Origin: Achromobacter sp. MFA1 R4
GTDB lineage: Bacteria; Pseudomonadota; Gammaproteobacteria; Burkholderiales; Burkholderiaceae_B
Assembly: GCF_900156745.1 (NCBI RefSeq)
Contig: NZ_LT707065.1
Coordinates: 2,046,001-2,110,000 of the forward strand
Length of the DNA: 64,000 nucleotides
Direction of reading: 5' to 3'
Shown: positions 1 through 8,396 of the stretch, one piece after another
How positions within the stretch are numbered: the first letter of the stretch is position 1
Layout: each line of letters opens with the position of its first letter
Program-made: the position numbers and the translations under genes
Notes under the pieces: generated by a model
Told to the model about the DNA's origin: nothing
Seen by the model: the letters and a program-made list of their open reading frames with translations, nothing else
Databases searched by the model: none

Positions 1-357
1 GTCCGTGGCGCCGGTGGCAAGAATCAGGTGGGTGTAGGGCACCGAGGTGCTGACCCCATCGCGCAGCACGTCCAGCGTCTTGCCTTCGGCGTTCCACACC
101 AGGCACCCGGGGCGGCATTCCACCTGGGCCTGCAGCGCGTCCATGACCCGGTGCACGGCGTCGGCCTTGCGGTGCTCGAAACCGTAGAGCGCGGATTTGG
201 GCCGCTTGAAGCCTGGCGGCGGATGCCGGTAGATCTGGCCGCCGGGCCGCAGCCCTTCGTCCAGGATGACGGGGCGCAGGCCCTGCGCGGCCAGCGTCTG
301 GGCCGCGCGGATGCCGGCCGGGCCGGCGCCGACGATCACAGGCATCACGATGCTCAT
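1..357 (-). CDS. FAD/NAD(P)-dependent oxidoreductase, N-terminal part (runs off the left edge)
   Basis: Only the first 119 codons are in the window; the gene continues beyond position 1. Translation from the ATG at 357 gives a Rossmann FAD-binding start with the dinucleotide motif VIVGAGPAGIRAA, followed about 20 residues later by an acidic residue (ILDEG) and a PGGQIYR segment. This pattern is typical of the larger FAD subunit of opine oxidase, hydrogen cyanide synthase (HcnB) and sarcosine-oxidase-like amine dehydrogenases. Its start codon overlaps the stop of the (2Fe-2S) protein gene (ATGA), so the two subunits are probably co-translated and form one complex. The likely role is oxidation of a small amine or N-substituted amino acid imported by the neighbouring ABC transporter. 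The substrate cannot be told from this fragment. Confidence 0.75.
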   Translation of the reverse strand, partial: MSIVMPVIVGAGPAGIRAAQTLAAQGLRPVILDEGLRPGGQIYRHPPPGFKRPKSALYGFEHRKADAVHRVMDALQAQVECRPGCLVWNAEGKTLDVLRDGVSTSVPYTHLILATGATD

Positions 358-695
358 GGCGCGTCGTCCTCGGGCCAGGCCGCGGACGACAGGGCGCCGG
401 GCGCCGCGGCGGGCGCCACCGCCACGCTTTGCAGCCGCATGCCGGGTTCGATGTAGGTGGAGCAGGCGCGCACGCGCTCGCCGTCCTCGCGCTGCACCCA
501 GCAGTCCTGGCAGGCGCCCATCATGCAGAAGCCCGCGCGCGGGCCGCCCCCGAATTCCGACACGCGCAGGCGCTCGGCCTGCGTCAGCACGGCGGTCAGC
601 ACCGTGTCGCCGGCCAGCGCCGTGCAGGCCTGTCCGTCGAAGGTGAACGTCAAGGCGGGGCGGCCGGTTTCGGCCAGGCGTTTCAGGATTTCCAT
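354..695 (-). CDS. (2Fe-2S)-binding small oxidoreductase subunit (HcnA/opine oxidase-like)
   Basis: A 113-aa protein with a plant-type ferredoxin fold. The cysteine cluster GFCMMGACQDC, with a later RACST, matches the C-x4/5-C-x2-C...C pattern for one [2Fe-2S] centre. The start at 695 (MEILKRLAETG) was chosen because it follows a GGAG-containing Shine-Dalgarno, and because the longer reading begins inside the upstream permease region. The family is the small electron-transfer subunit of two- or three-subunit amine/opine dehydrogenases, working with the FAD subunit encoded immediately downstream with an ATGA overlap. It lies 37 bases after the permease gene, so it is in the ABC transporter operon. 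Function is inferred from family and context; the substrate is unknown. Confidence 0.75.
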   Translation of the reverse strand: MEILKRLAETGRPALTFTFDGQACTALAGDTVLTAVLTQAERLRVSEFGGGPRAGFCMMGACQDCWVQREDGERVRACSTYIEPGMRLQSVAVAPAAAPGALSSAAWPEDDAP

Positions 696-732
696 GTTGC
701 CCGCGTCTCCTTTACGGCTGTCGGCAGCGACT

Positions 733-1527
733 TCATTTCTGTCCCACCAGGACGCGGTCCAGTCCATACACGCGATCCAGCAGCAGCATGGTCACGGCCG
801 TCAGCGCGATGACCAGCGCGGACACGGCGGCCATCATCGGGTCGATGGATTCCGTGGCGTACATGTACATCCGCACCGGCAGGGTGATCGTGGACGGCGC
901 GGTGATGAATACCGACATGGTCAGTTCGTCGAAGCTGTTGATGAAGGCCAGCAGCCAGCCGCCCGACACGCCGGGAATGATGAGCGGCAGGGTGACCAGG
1001 AAGAACACCTTGGCGCGGCTGGCGCCCAGCGACAGCGCCGCGTGCTCGATGGACCGGTCAAAGCCGACGAGCGCGCCGATCACCAGACGCATCACGTAAG
1101 GCGTGATGACGACCACGTGGCTGGCCACCAGCCAGGGGAAGCTGCCGGCCATGCCCATCAGCGCGAAGAAGCGCAGCAGCGCCACGCCCAGCACCAGATG
1201 CGGAATCATCAGGGGCGACAGGAACAGGCCGTTCAGCACATCGCGGCCGGGGAAGCGATAGCGCGTGATGGCGATGGCGGCGGGCACCGCCAGGCACACG
1301 GCGATGCTGGCCGACAGGAAGGCGAGCCACAGGCTGTTCTTGAACGCCTGCATGAAGTTGGGATGCTCGAACACCGCGTAGAACCAACGCAGCGAAAAGC
1401 TTGTGGTGGGCATGGTGAGCGTCGATTCGGGCGTGAACGCCACCAGGCACACGATGACCAGCGGCGCCAGCACGAACGCCACCACCAGGAAGTTGAACGC
1501 CAGCGCGAAAGGACCGTTTTTCTGCAT
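733..1527 (-). CDS. ABC transporter permease, spermidine/putrescine (PotC) type
   Basis: A 264-aa inner-membrane protein with about six hydrophobic segments, beginning with the stretch LAFNFLVVAFVLAPLVIV. It carries the EAA-type cytoplasmic loop contacting the ATPase (HAALSLGASRAKVFFLVTLP, about residues 165-185), which defines binding-protein-dependent importers. Length and loop sequence fit the PotC/YdcV branch. It is 18 bases downstream of the PotB-type permease and in the same minus-strand operon as the ATPase, so the two permeases presumably form the heterodimeric channel. No solute-binding protein is visible in the window; it may lie beyond the left edge. The substrate is probably a polyamine or another small cationic or opine-like compound, by inference. 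Confidence 0.85.
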   Translation of the reverse strand: MQKNGPFALAFNFLVVAFVLAPLVIVCLVAFTPESTLTMPTTSFSLRWFYAVFEHPNFMQAFKNSLWLAFLSASIAVCLAVPAAIAITRYRFPGRDVLNGLFLSPLMIPHLVLGVALLRFFALMGMAGSFPWLVASHVVVITPYVMRLVIGALVGFDRSIEHAALSLGASRAKVFFLVTLPLIIPGVSGGWLLAFINSFDELTMSVFITAPSTITLPVRMYMYATESIDPMMAAVSALVIALTAVTMLLLDRVYGLDRVLVGQK

Positions 1528-1545
1528 TTCGATTCCTTGCGCGGG

Positions 1546-2436
1546 TCAGCCGAGGCTGCGACGGTAAGAACGTTCGACGACGCGGTTGTACGCCATCATG
1601 ATGATCACGTTCACGATCAGCAGCACGATCGCGATGGCCGCGCCCAGCGGCCAGTTGAGCTCCGTGAGGAACTCGTCGTACACGACCGTGGCCACCATCT
1701 TCAGGCGCCGCCCGCCCAGCAGCGCGGGGATGGCGAAGGAACTGGCCGACAGGCCGAACACGATGAGGCTGCCGGACAGGATGCCCGGCATGGCCTGCGG
1801 CAGGACGATGCGCGTCAGCGTCTGGAAGCGCGAGGCGTTGAGCGACAGCGCGGCATGTTCGACGGTGGGGTCCAGCTTCTGCAGCGAGGTCCACACGGGA
1901 ATCACCATGAAGGGCAACATGACGTGGACGAGCCCGATGATGACGGCGGTGGGCGTATACAGCAGCGATCCCAGCCCCAGCGCCGCGGCCGCCTTGCCGA
2001 TCGGCCCGGCCGGACCCAGCAGCATGCTCCACCCGAACGCGCGCACCACCAGCGAAATCAGCAGCGGCGACAGCACCACCAGAAGGAAGATCGAGCGCCA
2101 GGGTTTGCCCATGCGCGACAGGATGTAGGCTTCCGGTGCGCCGATCAGCACGCAGATCAGCGTGGTGACGCCGGCGATCCAGAAGGTGCGCCAGAAGATT
2201 TCGATGAAGTAGCTGTCGGTGACCACCGCCAGGTAATGCTCGAACGTGTGGCCGGGCAGGATGCCCGTGGCGTAATCGAACGGCCGGAACGACAGCACGA
2301 ACGTGAGCGCCAGCGGGGTCAGCACCAGCGTGAGGAACACGATGGCCAGGGGGATCGACCCCAGGATGGCGAGCAGGCCGTCGTTGCGCGGCTTGGGCAG
2401 GCTGGCGGCGGCGCCGCGTTGCGTCAGGGTCGCCAT
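1546..2436 (-). CDS. ABC transporter permease, spermidine/putrescine (PotB) type
   Basis: A 296-aa integral membrane protein starting with a long N-terminal cytoplasmic tail (about 25 residues), then a hydrophobic segment LAIVFLTLVLTPLALTFVL. The EAA loop is seen as HAALSLNASRFQTLTRIVLP (about residues 195-215). The PotB/PotH family forms the first half of the channel with the PotC-type partner encoded next. Only one base separates it from the end of the ATPase gene, so translational coupling is likely. It belongs to the operon running from 3508 leftward. Annotation to family level is firm; the transported compound is not known. Confidence 0.85.
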   Translation of the reverse strand: MATLTQRGAAASLPKPRNDGLLAILGSIPLAIVFLTLVLTPLALTFVLSFRPFDYATGILPGHTFEHYLAVVTDSYFIEIFWRTFWIAGVTTLICVLIGAPEAYILSRMGKPWRSIFLLVVLSPLLISLVVRAFGWSMLLGPAGPIGKAAAALGLGSLLYTPTAVIIGLVHVMLPFMVIPVWTSLQKLDPTVEHAALSLNASRFQTLTRIVLPQAMPGILSGSLIVFGLSASSFAIPALLGGRRLKMVATVVYDEFLTELNWPLGAAIAIVLLIVNVIIMMAYNRVVERSYRRSLG

Positions 2437-2437
2437 G

Positions 2438-3508
2438 TCAGCCCGCCGTGGCCGCAGCGGGCGCGCGCAGGACGCGCAGCACGCCGTCCGCCCAGTCCAG
2501 CCCGATCTGCTCGCCGTCGTCGTGCGGGCGGCGGCCGTCGTTGGGCGTGAGGACGGTCAGCGCCCCCACGGGCGAATCCAGGTCGTACATCCACTGGCTG
2601 CCCAGGAAATAGCGCGTGTTGACGACACAGGCAAGCTTGCCCTGGCCGGCCGGCACGGGCACCAGTTTTTCCGGCCGCAGCGACAACTGCACGTCGTCGC
2701 CGTGGCGCAGGCCTTCGCCGTCAACCAGCAAGTGCAGCGCGCCGGCCTGGACTTCGGCCCGCTCGCCGCAGCGCGTGACGCGGCCCGCCATCAGGTTGGT
2801 CTTGCCCACGAAGCGCGAGATGAACTCGGTCTGCGGATGCTCGTACATGCGATAGGGCGGATCCACCTGCGTGGCCCGGCCGTCCTGCATGACGACGACG
2901 CGGTCGCTGATGGACAGGGCCTCGGCCTGGTCGTGCGTGACCATGACCGTGGTGGTGCCGATCTTGCGCTGGATGCTGCGCAGCTCAAACTGCATTTCTT
3001 CGCGCAGCTTGGCGTCCAGGTTGGACAGCGGCTCGTCCAGCAGCAGCACGGGCGGGCGGATCACCAGCGCGCGGGCCAGCGCCACGCGCTGCCGCTGGCC
3101 GCCCGACAGCTCCCGCGGGAAGCGGTCGGCGTGCTTGTCCAGCTTGACCAGCGCCAGCGCCTCGCGCACGCGGTCCTGGCGCTCCGCGCGCTCGACCTTG
3201 CGCATCTTCAGGCCGAAGGCGACGTTGTCCGCCACGGTCAGGTGCGGAAACAGCGCATAGCTCTGGAACACGATGCCCAGGCCACGCGTGTTCGGTTTGG
3301 CGTGCGTGATGTCGCGTCCGTCCAGCGTGATGGACCCGCAGGTCACCTCGGCAAAGCCCGCGATCATCTGCAGCGTGGTGGTCTTGCCGCAGCCCGAGGG
3401 GCCGAGCAGGGAGACGAACTCGCCCTTTTCGACCGCCAGGCTCAGGTCCGAGACGACCCGAAGATTGCCGTAGTTCTTGGAGACGTTGTCCAGCCGCAGA
3501 AATGCCAT
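2438..3508 (-). CDS. ABC transporter ATP-binding protein, PotA type
   Basis: A 356-aa nucleotide-binding subunit. Walker A is GPSGCGKTT (about residues 37-45), the Q-loop region is GIVFQSYALFPHLTV, the signature is LSGGQRQRVALARAL, Walker B is VLLLDEPLSNLD, and the switch histidine is in VMVTHDQAEAL. The C-terminal ~120 residues form a TOBE-like regulatory domain (FVGKTNLMAGRV..., LRPEKL), as usual for PotA/CysA/UgpC types. It is the first gene of the minus-strand operon and stands back-to-back with an IclR regulator across a 211-base gap. It energises the permease pair encoded immediately downstream. Confidence 0.9.
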   Translation of the reverse strand: MAFLRLDNVSKNYGNLRVVSDLSLAVEKGEFVSLLGPSGCGKTTTLQMIAGFAEVTCGSITLDGRDITHAKPNTRGLGIVFQSYALFPHLTVADNVAFGLKMRKVERAERQDRVREALALVKLDKHADRFPRELSGGQRQRVALARALVIRPPVLLLDEPLSNLDAKLREEMQFELRSIQRKIGTTTVMVTHDQAEALSISDRVVVMQDGRATQVDPPYRMYEHPQTEFISRFVGKTNLMAGRVTRCGERAEVQAGALHLLVDGEGLRHGDDVQLSLRPEKLVPVPAGQGKLACVVNTRYFLGSQWMYDLDSPVGALTVLTPNDGRRPHDDGEQIGLDWADGVLRVLRAPAAATAG

Positions 3509-3719
3509 TTTTCAAACCCCGTGGCCCCTTCGGGCCTTGCGCCGCCCGGCGGGCTTCAATGACCGCCCAGGCTGCTTATCTGATGACGCAGTCTAGGAGG
3601 CGCCAAAACACAGGGCAATTAGGGTTTTCCGAAGAATCGAATTTTCTATCTGTTATTTCCGTTAGACTGAATTTTTTGATAAAAATACGTCTGACTATTT
3701 TATTTGCCGGAATATCAAA
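3509..3719. promoter_or_regulatory. Divergent promoter region between the ABC operon and iclR-type gene
   Basis: A 211-base gap between two divergent genes. The half next to the regulator (about 3625-3719) is markedly AT-rich against GC-rich surroundings, with several runs such as GAATTTTTTGATAAAAAT. This is where promoters for both directions and the IclR operator would be expected. I could not define a clear palindrome, so the exact sites are not called. Confidence 0.5.
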
Positions 3720-4562
3720 ATGAAGAAATCAGAAACGCCGGACGATTCCGCAGGCCAGGGGGTGTTGCAGCGGGCGTTCGCCGTGCTGCGCGTGCTGGCC
3801 GACGCCAAGGGAGAAAAACTGCGCCTGACCGATATCGCCGCCCGCACGGGACAGGCGCAGGCCACGGTGCACCGGGTGCTGCAGGGCCTGATGCAGGAAG
3901 GCGTGGTGGAGCAGCCGGCGCAAAGCAAGGGATACCAGTTGAGCGTCGCCTTTTTCTCGCTGGCCGCCGCCGCCGGCAATCACCAGTCCAGCCTGCGCAG
4001 CCTGTACCGGCCGGCCATGCTGCGCCTGTCGGGCATGCTCAACGACACCATCTTCCTGCTGGTCCGCAGCGGCTTTGACGCCGTCTGCGTCGATCGCGTG
4101 GATGGCGCATTCCCGGTGCGCTCGCACACAGGCGACATCGGCGGCCGCGTGCCGCTGGGCATGGGGCAGGGCGGCCTGGTGCTGCTGGCCAGCCTGCCGG
4201 AAGCCGAGCGCGAAGAGGTCATCCGCTTCAACATCCCGCGCCTGCATCATCTGGGCTTCGTGGACGAGATCTCGATGCGCGTGCGCATCAAGGAATGCCT
4301 GGAACGCCGCTATGCGCGCAGCCAGGGCCAGGGCGTGTTTCCCAACATCGCGGGGCTGGCGGTGCCGGTCTACGACCCCAACGGCGTCACGGTGGCGGCG
4401 CTGAGCGTGGCGGCGCCCATCGAACGCATCAGCGACGAGCGGCTGCCGCTGATCCTGGAAATGCTGCGGCGCGAGGCCGATGCGGTGGGCGCGCAGATCA
4501 ACCCCTTCGACCCGGCCCTGCGCCGGCCCAGCCAGTTCCTGGGCACCGGCAACGGGGCATAG
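3720..4562 (+). CDS. IclR-family transcriptional regulator
   Basis: A 280-aa regulator. The N-terminal winged helix-turn-helix begins at VLQRAFAVLRVLAD and includes LRLTDIAARTGQAQATVHRVLQGL (about residues 35-60). The C-terminal GAF-like effector domain follows, with the typical IclR end block GVTVAALSVAAP. It is divergently transcribed from the ABC/oxidoreductase operon, the usual arrangement for an IclR protein controlling the neighbouring catabolic genes in response to a pathway metabolite. The ATG at 3720 is preceded by an AT-rich leader with no strong Shine-Dalgarno. Family assignment is firm; the ligand is unknown. Confidence 0.88.
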   Translation: MKKSETPDDSAGQGVLQRAFAVLRVLADAKGEKLRLTDIAARTGQAQATVHRVLQGLMQEGVVEQPAQSKGYQLSVAFFSLAAAAGNHQSSLRSLYRPAMLRLSGMLNDTIFLLVRSGFDAVCVDRVDGAFPVRSHTGDIGGRVPLGMGQGGLVLLASLPEAEREEVIRFNIPRLHHLGFVDEISMRVRIKECLERRYARSQGQGVFPNIAGLAVPVYDPNGVTVAALSVAAPIERISDERLPLILEMLRREADAVGAQINPFDPALRRPSQFLGTGNGA

Positions 4563-4588
4563 ACCGGCACGTCGCCCGTAGAAACGAA

Positions 4589-4617
4589 AAGGCCCGGGCA
4601 GCGCTTGCCCGGGCCTT
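4589..4617. terminator. Hairpin between convergent iclR-type gene and lldD
   Basis: A perfect 12-bp inverted repeat (AAGGCCCGGGCA / TGCCCGGGCCTT) with a 5-base loop lies between the convergent ends of the regulator and lldD. There is an A-run on its left, so the minus-strand transcript ends in U residues. It probably serves both directions. Confidence 0.7.
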
Positions 4618-4652
4618 CGTGCCTTGTTCCCTTCGTGCCTGCGCGCGGGCGC

Positions 4653-5816
4653 TCAGGTCGGATACGTGCCCGGCAGCAGGATGCTGCGGTCGCCGGGCTC
4701 GATCGAGCGACGGCCGCACAGCGCCATGGTCGTGTCCATTTCCTTGTACAGGATCTCCAGCACGCGGGTCACGCCGGCCTGGCCGTAGGCGCCCAGGCCG
4801 TACAGGAAGGCACGGCCGATCATGGTTCCGCGCGCGCCCAGCGCCACCGCCTTCAGGATGTCCTGGCCGGAGCGGATGCCGCCGTCCATCCACACTTCGA
4901 TCTTGGAGCCCACCGCATCCGCAATGCCGGGCAGGGCCGCGATCGAGGACATGGCGCCGTCGAGCTGGCGTCCGCCGTGGTTGCTGACGATGAGCGCGTC
5001 CGCGCCGCTGTTGGCCGCAAGCTGCGCGTCTTCGACGTCAAGAATGCCCTTGATGATGAGCTTGCCGCCCCAGCGCTGCTTGATCCATTCCACGTCGTCC
5101 CAGCTCAGGCGGGGATCGAACTGTTCGGCGGTCCAGGACGACAGCGACGACAGGTCGCTCACGCCCTTGGCGTGGCCAACGATGTTGCCGAAGGTGCGGC
5201 GCTTGGTGCCCAGCATGCCCATGCACCAGCGCGGCTTGGTCGCCAGGTTGATCAGGTTGCGCAGCGTGGGCTTGGGCGGGGTGGACAGCCCGTTCTTGAT
5301 GTCCTTGTGGCGCTGGCCGAGGATTTGCAAATCCAGCGTCAGGACCAGCGCCGAGCAGCCGGCCGCCTTGGCGCGGTCGATCAGGTTGGCCACGAATTCG
5401 CGGTCGCGCATCACGTAGAGCTGGAACCAGAAGGGCTTCTTCGTGGCCTGGGCCACGTCTTCCAGCGAGCAGATGCTCATGGTGGACAGCGTGAACGGCA
5501 CGCCGAAGTCGGCCGCCGCCTTGGCCGCGAGGATCTCGCCGTCGGCGTGCTGCATGCCGGTCAGGCCCGTGGGCGAAATCGCCAGCGGCATGACCACGTC
5601 CTGCCCCACCATGGTGGTGCGCAGCGACCGGCCTTCCATGTTCACCGCCACGCGCTGGCGCAGCTTGATCTTCTGGAAGTCGCTTTCGTTCGCGCGATAG
5701 GTGCCTTCGGTCCAGGCGCCGGAATCGGCGTAGTCATAGAACATGCGCGGCACGCGCTTCTGCGCAACAACGCGCAAATCTTCGATGCAGGTGATCGTAG
5801 AAAGGTTAGCGGTCAT
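4653..5816 (-). CDS. lldD: FMN-dependent alpha-hydroxy-acid dehydrogenase (L-lactate dehydrogenase type)
   Basis: A 387-aa protein of the glycolate oxidase/lactate dehydrogenase family, which oxidises 2-hydroxy acids with FMN and passes electrons to quinone or oxygen. Family hallmarks are visible: the N-terminal DYADSGAWTE, the FMN segment LAISPTGLTGM, LYVMRDREF, TLDLQILGQR, the lysine in LIIKGI, the catalytic block VSNHGGRQLDG (His and Arg), and the FMN phosphate site DGGIRSG...GR. The ATG at 5816 (MTANLSTITCIED) is preferred over a longer in-frame start because the extra 33 residues are not family-like. No good Shine-Dalgarno precedes it. LldD is the likeliest assignment, but other 2-hydroxy acids (mandelate, glycolate) cannot be excluded. 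Confidence 0.85.
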   Translation of the reverse strand: MTANLSTITCIEDLRVVAQKRVPRMFYDYADSGAWTEGTYRANESDFQKIKLRQRVAVNMEGRSLRTTMVGQDVVMPLAISPTGLTGMQHADGEILAAKAAADFGVPFTLSTMSICSLEDVAQATKKPFWFQLYVMRDREFVANLIDRAKAAGCSALVLTLDLQILGQRHKDIKNGLSTPPKPTLRNLINLATKPRWCMGMLGTKRRTFGNIVGHAKGVSDLSSLSSWTAEQFDPRLSWDDVEWIKQRWGGKLIIKGILDVEDAQLAANSGADALIVSNHGGRQLDGAMSSIAALPGIADAVGSKIEVWMDGGIRSGQDILKAVALGARGTMIGRAFLYGLGAYGQAGVTRVLEILYKEMDTTMALCGRRSIEPGDRSILLPGTYPT

Positions 5817-6020
5817 GGAGAGGTCTGTGGAGTGATAGGGGTGCGCCAGCTGCGACTCGTTTTTCTTGCTGCTGGCCGCCAGCCTTGGGCTGCCGGGCCG
5901 TCGCGCCAGGTTCATCCCCGCGCGGCGCCGCCCAGTATACGCGCCGAGGCCGGCAAGCGTCGCTTGCCGGCCCCGTTCGCCCCCCTGCGCAAAGGCTCTA
6001 CGGCCCCTGCACGCCCAGCC

Positions 6021-6917
6021 CTAGCGCGGCCACACTTTGCTGACCGCGCGTATGGTCGCCCACGCCACCCAGCGCGGGCTGGTCAAACGCGCGCCCGGCA
6101 GTCGGCGCATCACGTCCACCGCCAGTCCGCCGCGCTTGTGCCATTGCTTCTTGCGCGTCTGGCTGTCGGTCCAGCGGCCTTCCAGCCACGGGAATTCCCG
6201 GCGTCCGGGCTTGTACACCGGCGGCGTGTTGTAGATGAGGATGTACGCCAGCCGCGGCGACTGCGACGTGTTCGGCCCGGTGAAGTGCAGCGTGCGCGCG
6301 TCGTGCACCGTGATGCCGCCCGGATCCAGGGGCTCGGCCACCGCCTGCTCGCGCGGAAAGTCACCGCAGCATTCCAGCGGGTGCAGGCTCTTGTCGCCGC
6401 CCGGCGAGCGGTGCTCCAGCACGTCCCACTTGTTCGAGCCCGGCAGGAACTGCATGCAGCCGTTCTCCACCGTGGCGGGCTGCAGCGCCAGCCAGATGCT
6501 CAGCTCGTTGTAGACGAAATCCGGCGAGCGGAACGCCTCGTCCTGGTGCCAGGGCGTTTCGGGTCCGTGCGGGCCGGGCTTGAGCAGCGCGTGTTCGCCA
6601 TACAGGGCGGCCTGCGGTCCAAGAAGCTGACGCGCGAGCTCGAGCGTGCGTTCGTGGTAAACCGTCTTGAGCAGGCCCGGGGCATAATGGCGCGGATCAT
6701 GCAGGCTCGGAAACTTGGCGGGCTTGGTGGGGTCGTCACGGCTCACAAAGTCGTACTGCGCGCCCTCGTTGTAACCCGTCTTGTTCGCGAACAAGTCCAG
6801 CAGCGTCCGGCGGATGTAGCCGACCTCATCCTGCGGGCACACGTCCTTCAGGGCGAGGTAACCCTGCTCCCTGTAGAGCGCTGTCTCGGCTTCCGACAAC
6901 AAACTGGTCTCTTCCAT
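6021..6917 (-). CDS. Phytanoyl-CoA dioxygenase (PhyH) family protein
   Basis: A 298-aa Fe(II)/2-oxoglutarate-dependent oxygenase. The metal-binding facial triad can be read as the HxD of TPWHQDEAF and the distal histidine of DARTLHFTGPNTS, with the 2-oxoglutarate arginine in SPRLAYIL. Length fits the family. The protein probably hydroxylates a small-molecule substrate in the cytoplasm; bacterial PhyH proteins are very diverse and the substrate cannot be assigned. It stands alone, in the same direction as lldD but about 200 bases away. A hairpin without a T-run lies between them, so cotranscription is uncertain. Confidence 0.8.
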   Translation of the reverse strand: MEETSLLSEAETALYREQGYLALKDVCPQDEVGYIRRTLLDLFANKTGYNEGAQYDFVSRDDPTKPAKFPSLHDPRHYAPGLLKTVYHERTLELARQLLGPQAALYGEHALLKPGPHGPETPWHQDEAFRSPDFVYNELSIWLALQPATVENGCMQFLPGSNKWDVLEHRSPGGDKSLHPLECCGDFPREQAVAEPLDPGGITVHDARTLHFTGPNTSQSPRLAYILIYNTPPVYKPGRREFPWLEGRWTDSQTRKKQWHKRGGLAVDVMRRLPGARLTSPRWVAWATIRAVSKVWPR

Positions 6918-7082
6918 AATGGCTTCTCCAAGCTCTTGATAATGGGTATTTCTTGGCTGGCACGTTTTGACATGTGCTCTAACGTATCGCTTCGAAGCCC
7001 CACGGGCCTATAGACCATCCGCTGTAGCCGTTTACGCCTACGCTTCCCGCGCATGGCGGCGCATCATCCGAAGGAAAAACCC

Positions 7083-7379
7083 ATGCAAGACCCTAAGGCC
7101 GATACCCATATCGAAACCGTCCACGTCACCGTCAGCGGCACGGTGCAGGGCGTGGGATACCGTCATGCCACGGTGCGGCGCGCGCACATGCTGGGCGCGA
7201 CGGGTTGGGTGCAAAACATGCTCGACGGCACGGTGCAGGCGCTGGTGCAGGGCACGCCCGACCAGGTCGATCACATGCTGGAATGGTTGCGGCGCGGACC
7301 GCCCGGCGCATCCGTCCAGGAGATCATCACGCGCCGGGAGTACACCGATAAGCGTTACATCCGCTTCGAGCAGCTTTGA
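7083..7379 (+). CDS. acyP: Acylphosphatase
   Basis: A 98-aa small enzyme hydrolysing the carboxyl-phosphate bond of acylphosphates. The catalytic signature is present: VSGTVQGVGYRHATVRRA supplies the conserved arginine, and GATGWVQNMLDGTVQALVQG supplies the asparagine and the second acylphosphatase signature. The ATG at 7083 was chosen because it follows an AAGGAAA ribosome site and begins just before the fold. Single gene divergent from the PhyH gene. Confidence 0.92.
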   Translation: MQDPKADTHIETVHVTVSGTVQGVGYRHATVRRAHMLGATGWVQNMLDGTVQALVQGTPDQVDHMLEWLRRGPPGASVQEIITRREYTDKRYIRFEQL

Positions 7380-7450
7380 CGCCGTCGGCCCTAGGCGGCT
7401 TGACGTAATCCGACAGGACGAGGACGCCGCCTACGATCGGTTGGCCGGAC

Positions 7451-8356
7451 CTAGTTCGAGCGCACCCAGCGTCCGCCGACCTGGTTGATGACCAGCCCCG
7501 ACAGGACGCACGCGGCGCCCAGCCATTGCAGGGGCTGCAGCCGTTCGCCGAACGCCATCGACGCGGCCCACAATCCCACCACCGGAACCAGCAGCGAGAA
7601 CGGCGCGACCTTGGCCGCGGGGTGGCGCGACAGCAGCCGCGTCCACAGGGTATAGGCAAGCAGCGTCGCCAGCACCGCCAGGTAGAGCACCGACAGCGCC
7701 TCGCCCCAGCCCATGCCGGTCACCATGCCCACCACCGGCTCCCAGCCGTCGATCAGGATGGCCAGCGCCAGGAAGGGCAGCACCGGGGCGGCGCTGCTCC
7801 AGGCGATGAACGCGAACGGGTCGTAGCCGGGCGCCTTGCGGCTGGCCAGCCGCACGATCAGATTCGACACCGCCCACATGAGGGCGGCGCCCAGGGTCAG
7901 GACAAAGCCCAGCATCGCCATCTGCCCAGGCCCGTCGCCGCGCCCCCCGGCAATGACCGCCAGCCCCACCGCGGCCACGCCCAGGCCGAGCCAGTGGTGG
8001 CGGCGCGCACGCTCGTGCAGGACCGGCGCCGCCAGCAACAGCGTGAAGAAAGCCTGCGTCTGGATGACCAGCGAAGCCATGCCCGCCGGCATGCCGAACT
8101 TGAGCGCGGTAAAGAGCAGGCCGAACTGCCCCAGTCCCTGGACCAGGCCATAGGCCGCGACCCACTGCCACGGCAATCGCGGCATGCGCACGAAGAGAAT
8201 GAGCGGGAAGGCCGCCAGCGCGAATCGCAGCGCGCCCAGCATCATGGGGGACAAGCCCCGCATGCCGACCTTCATGACGACGAAATTCAGGCCCCAGATG
8301 ACCACCACCGCCAGGGCGCAGAAATAGTCTTTTCGGGAAAGTTGGGTGGTGGACAT
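7451..8356 (-). CDS. EamA/DMT-superfamily transporter
   Basis: A 301-aa membrane protein with ten predicted hydrophobic segments arranged as two EamA repeats: the first starts at the FCALAVVVIWGLNFVVMKVG block, the second at about residue 150 (LTLGAALMWAVSNLIVRLAS). Members are 10-TM drug/metabolite exporters, often of amino acids or their breakdown products. It lies 40 bases downstream of the threonine aldolase gene and the glt operon on the same strand. Export of an amino-acid-derived metabolite is a reasonable but unproven role. Confidence 0.85.
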   Translation of the reverse strand: MSTTQLSRKDYFCALAVVVIWGLNFVVMKVGMRGLSPMMLGALRFALAAFPLILFVRMPRLPWQWVAAYGLVQGLGQFGLLFTALKFGMPAGMASLVIQTQAFFTLLLAAPVLHERARRHHWLGLGVAAVGLAVIAGGRGDGPGQMAMLGFVLTLGAALMWAVSNLIVRLASRKAPGYDPFAFIAWSSAAPVLPFLALAILIDGWEPVVGMVTGMGWGEALSVLYLAVLATLLAYTLWTRLLSRHPAAKVAPFSLLVPVVGLWAASMAFGERLQPLQWLGAACVLSGLVINQVGGRWVRSN

Positions 8357-8396
8357 CGCGCGATTATCGCATCGCCCACCTCAAAACCGGCTGAAA

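Noticed and set aside
457-2550. Very long plus-strand open frame opposite the ABC genes
   Set aside because: Composition-driven shadow (rich in His, Arg, Gln, Gly) lying antisense to three clear ABC transporter genes.
5948-5972. Perfect hairpin between the PhyH gene and lldD as terminator
   Set aside because: Twelve-base arms but a one-base loop and no T-run on either strand; function unclear.
7392-7433. Inverted repeat TAGGCGGC/GCCGCCTA after acyP
   Set aside because: Loop of about 26 bases and no T-run; too weak to call.
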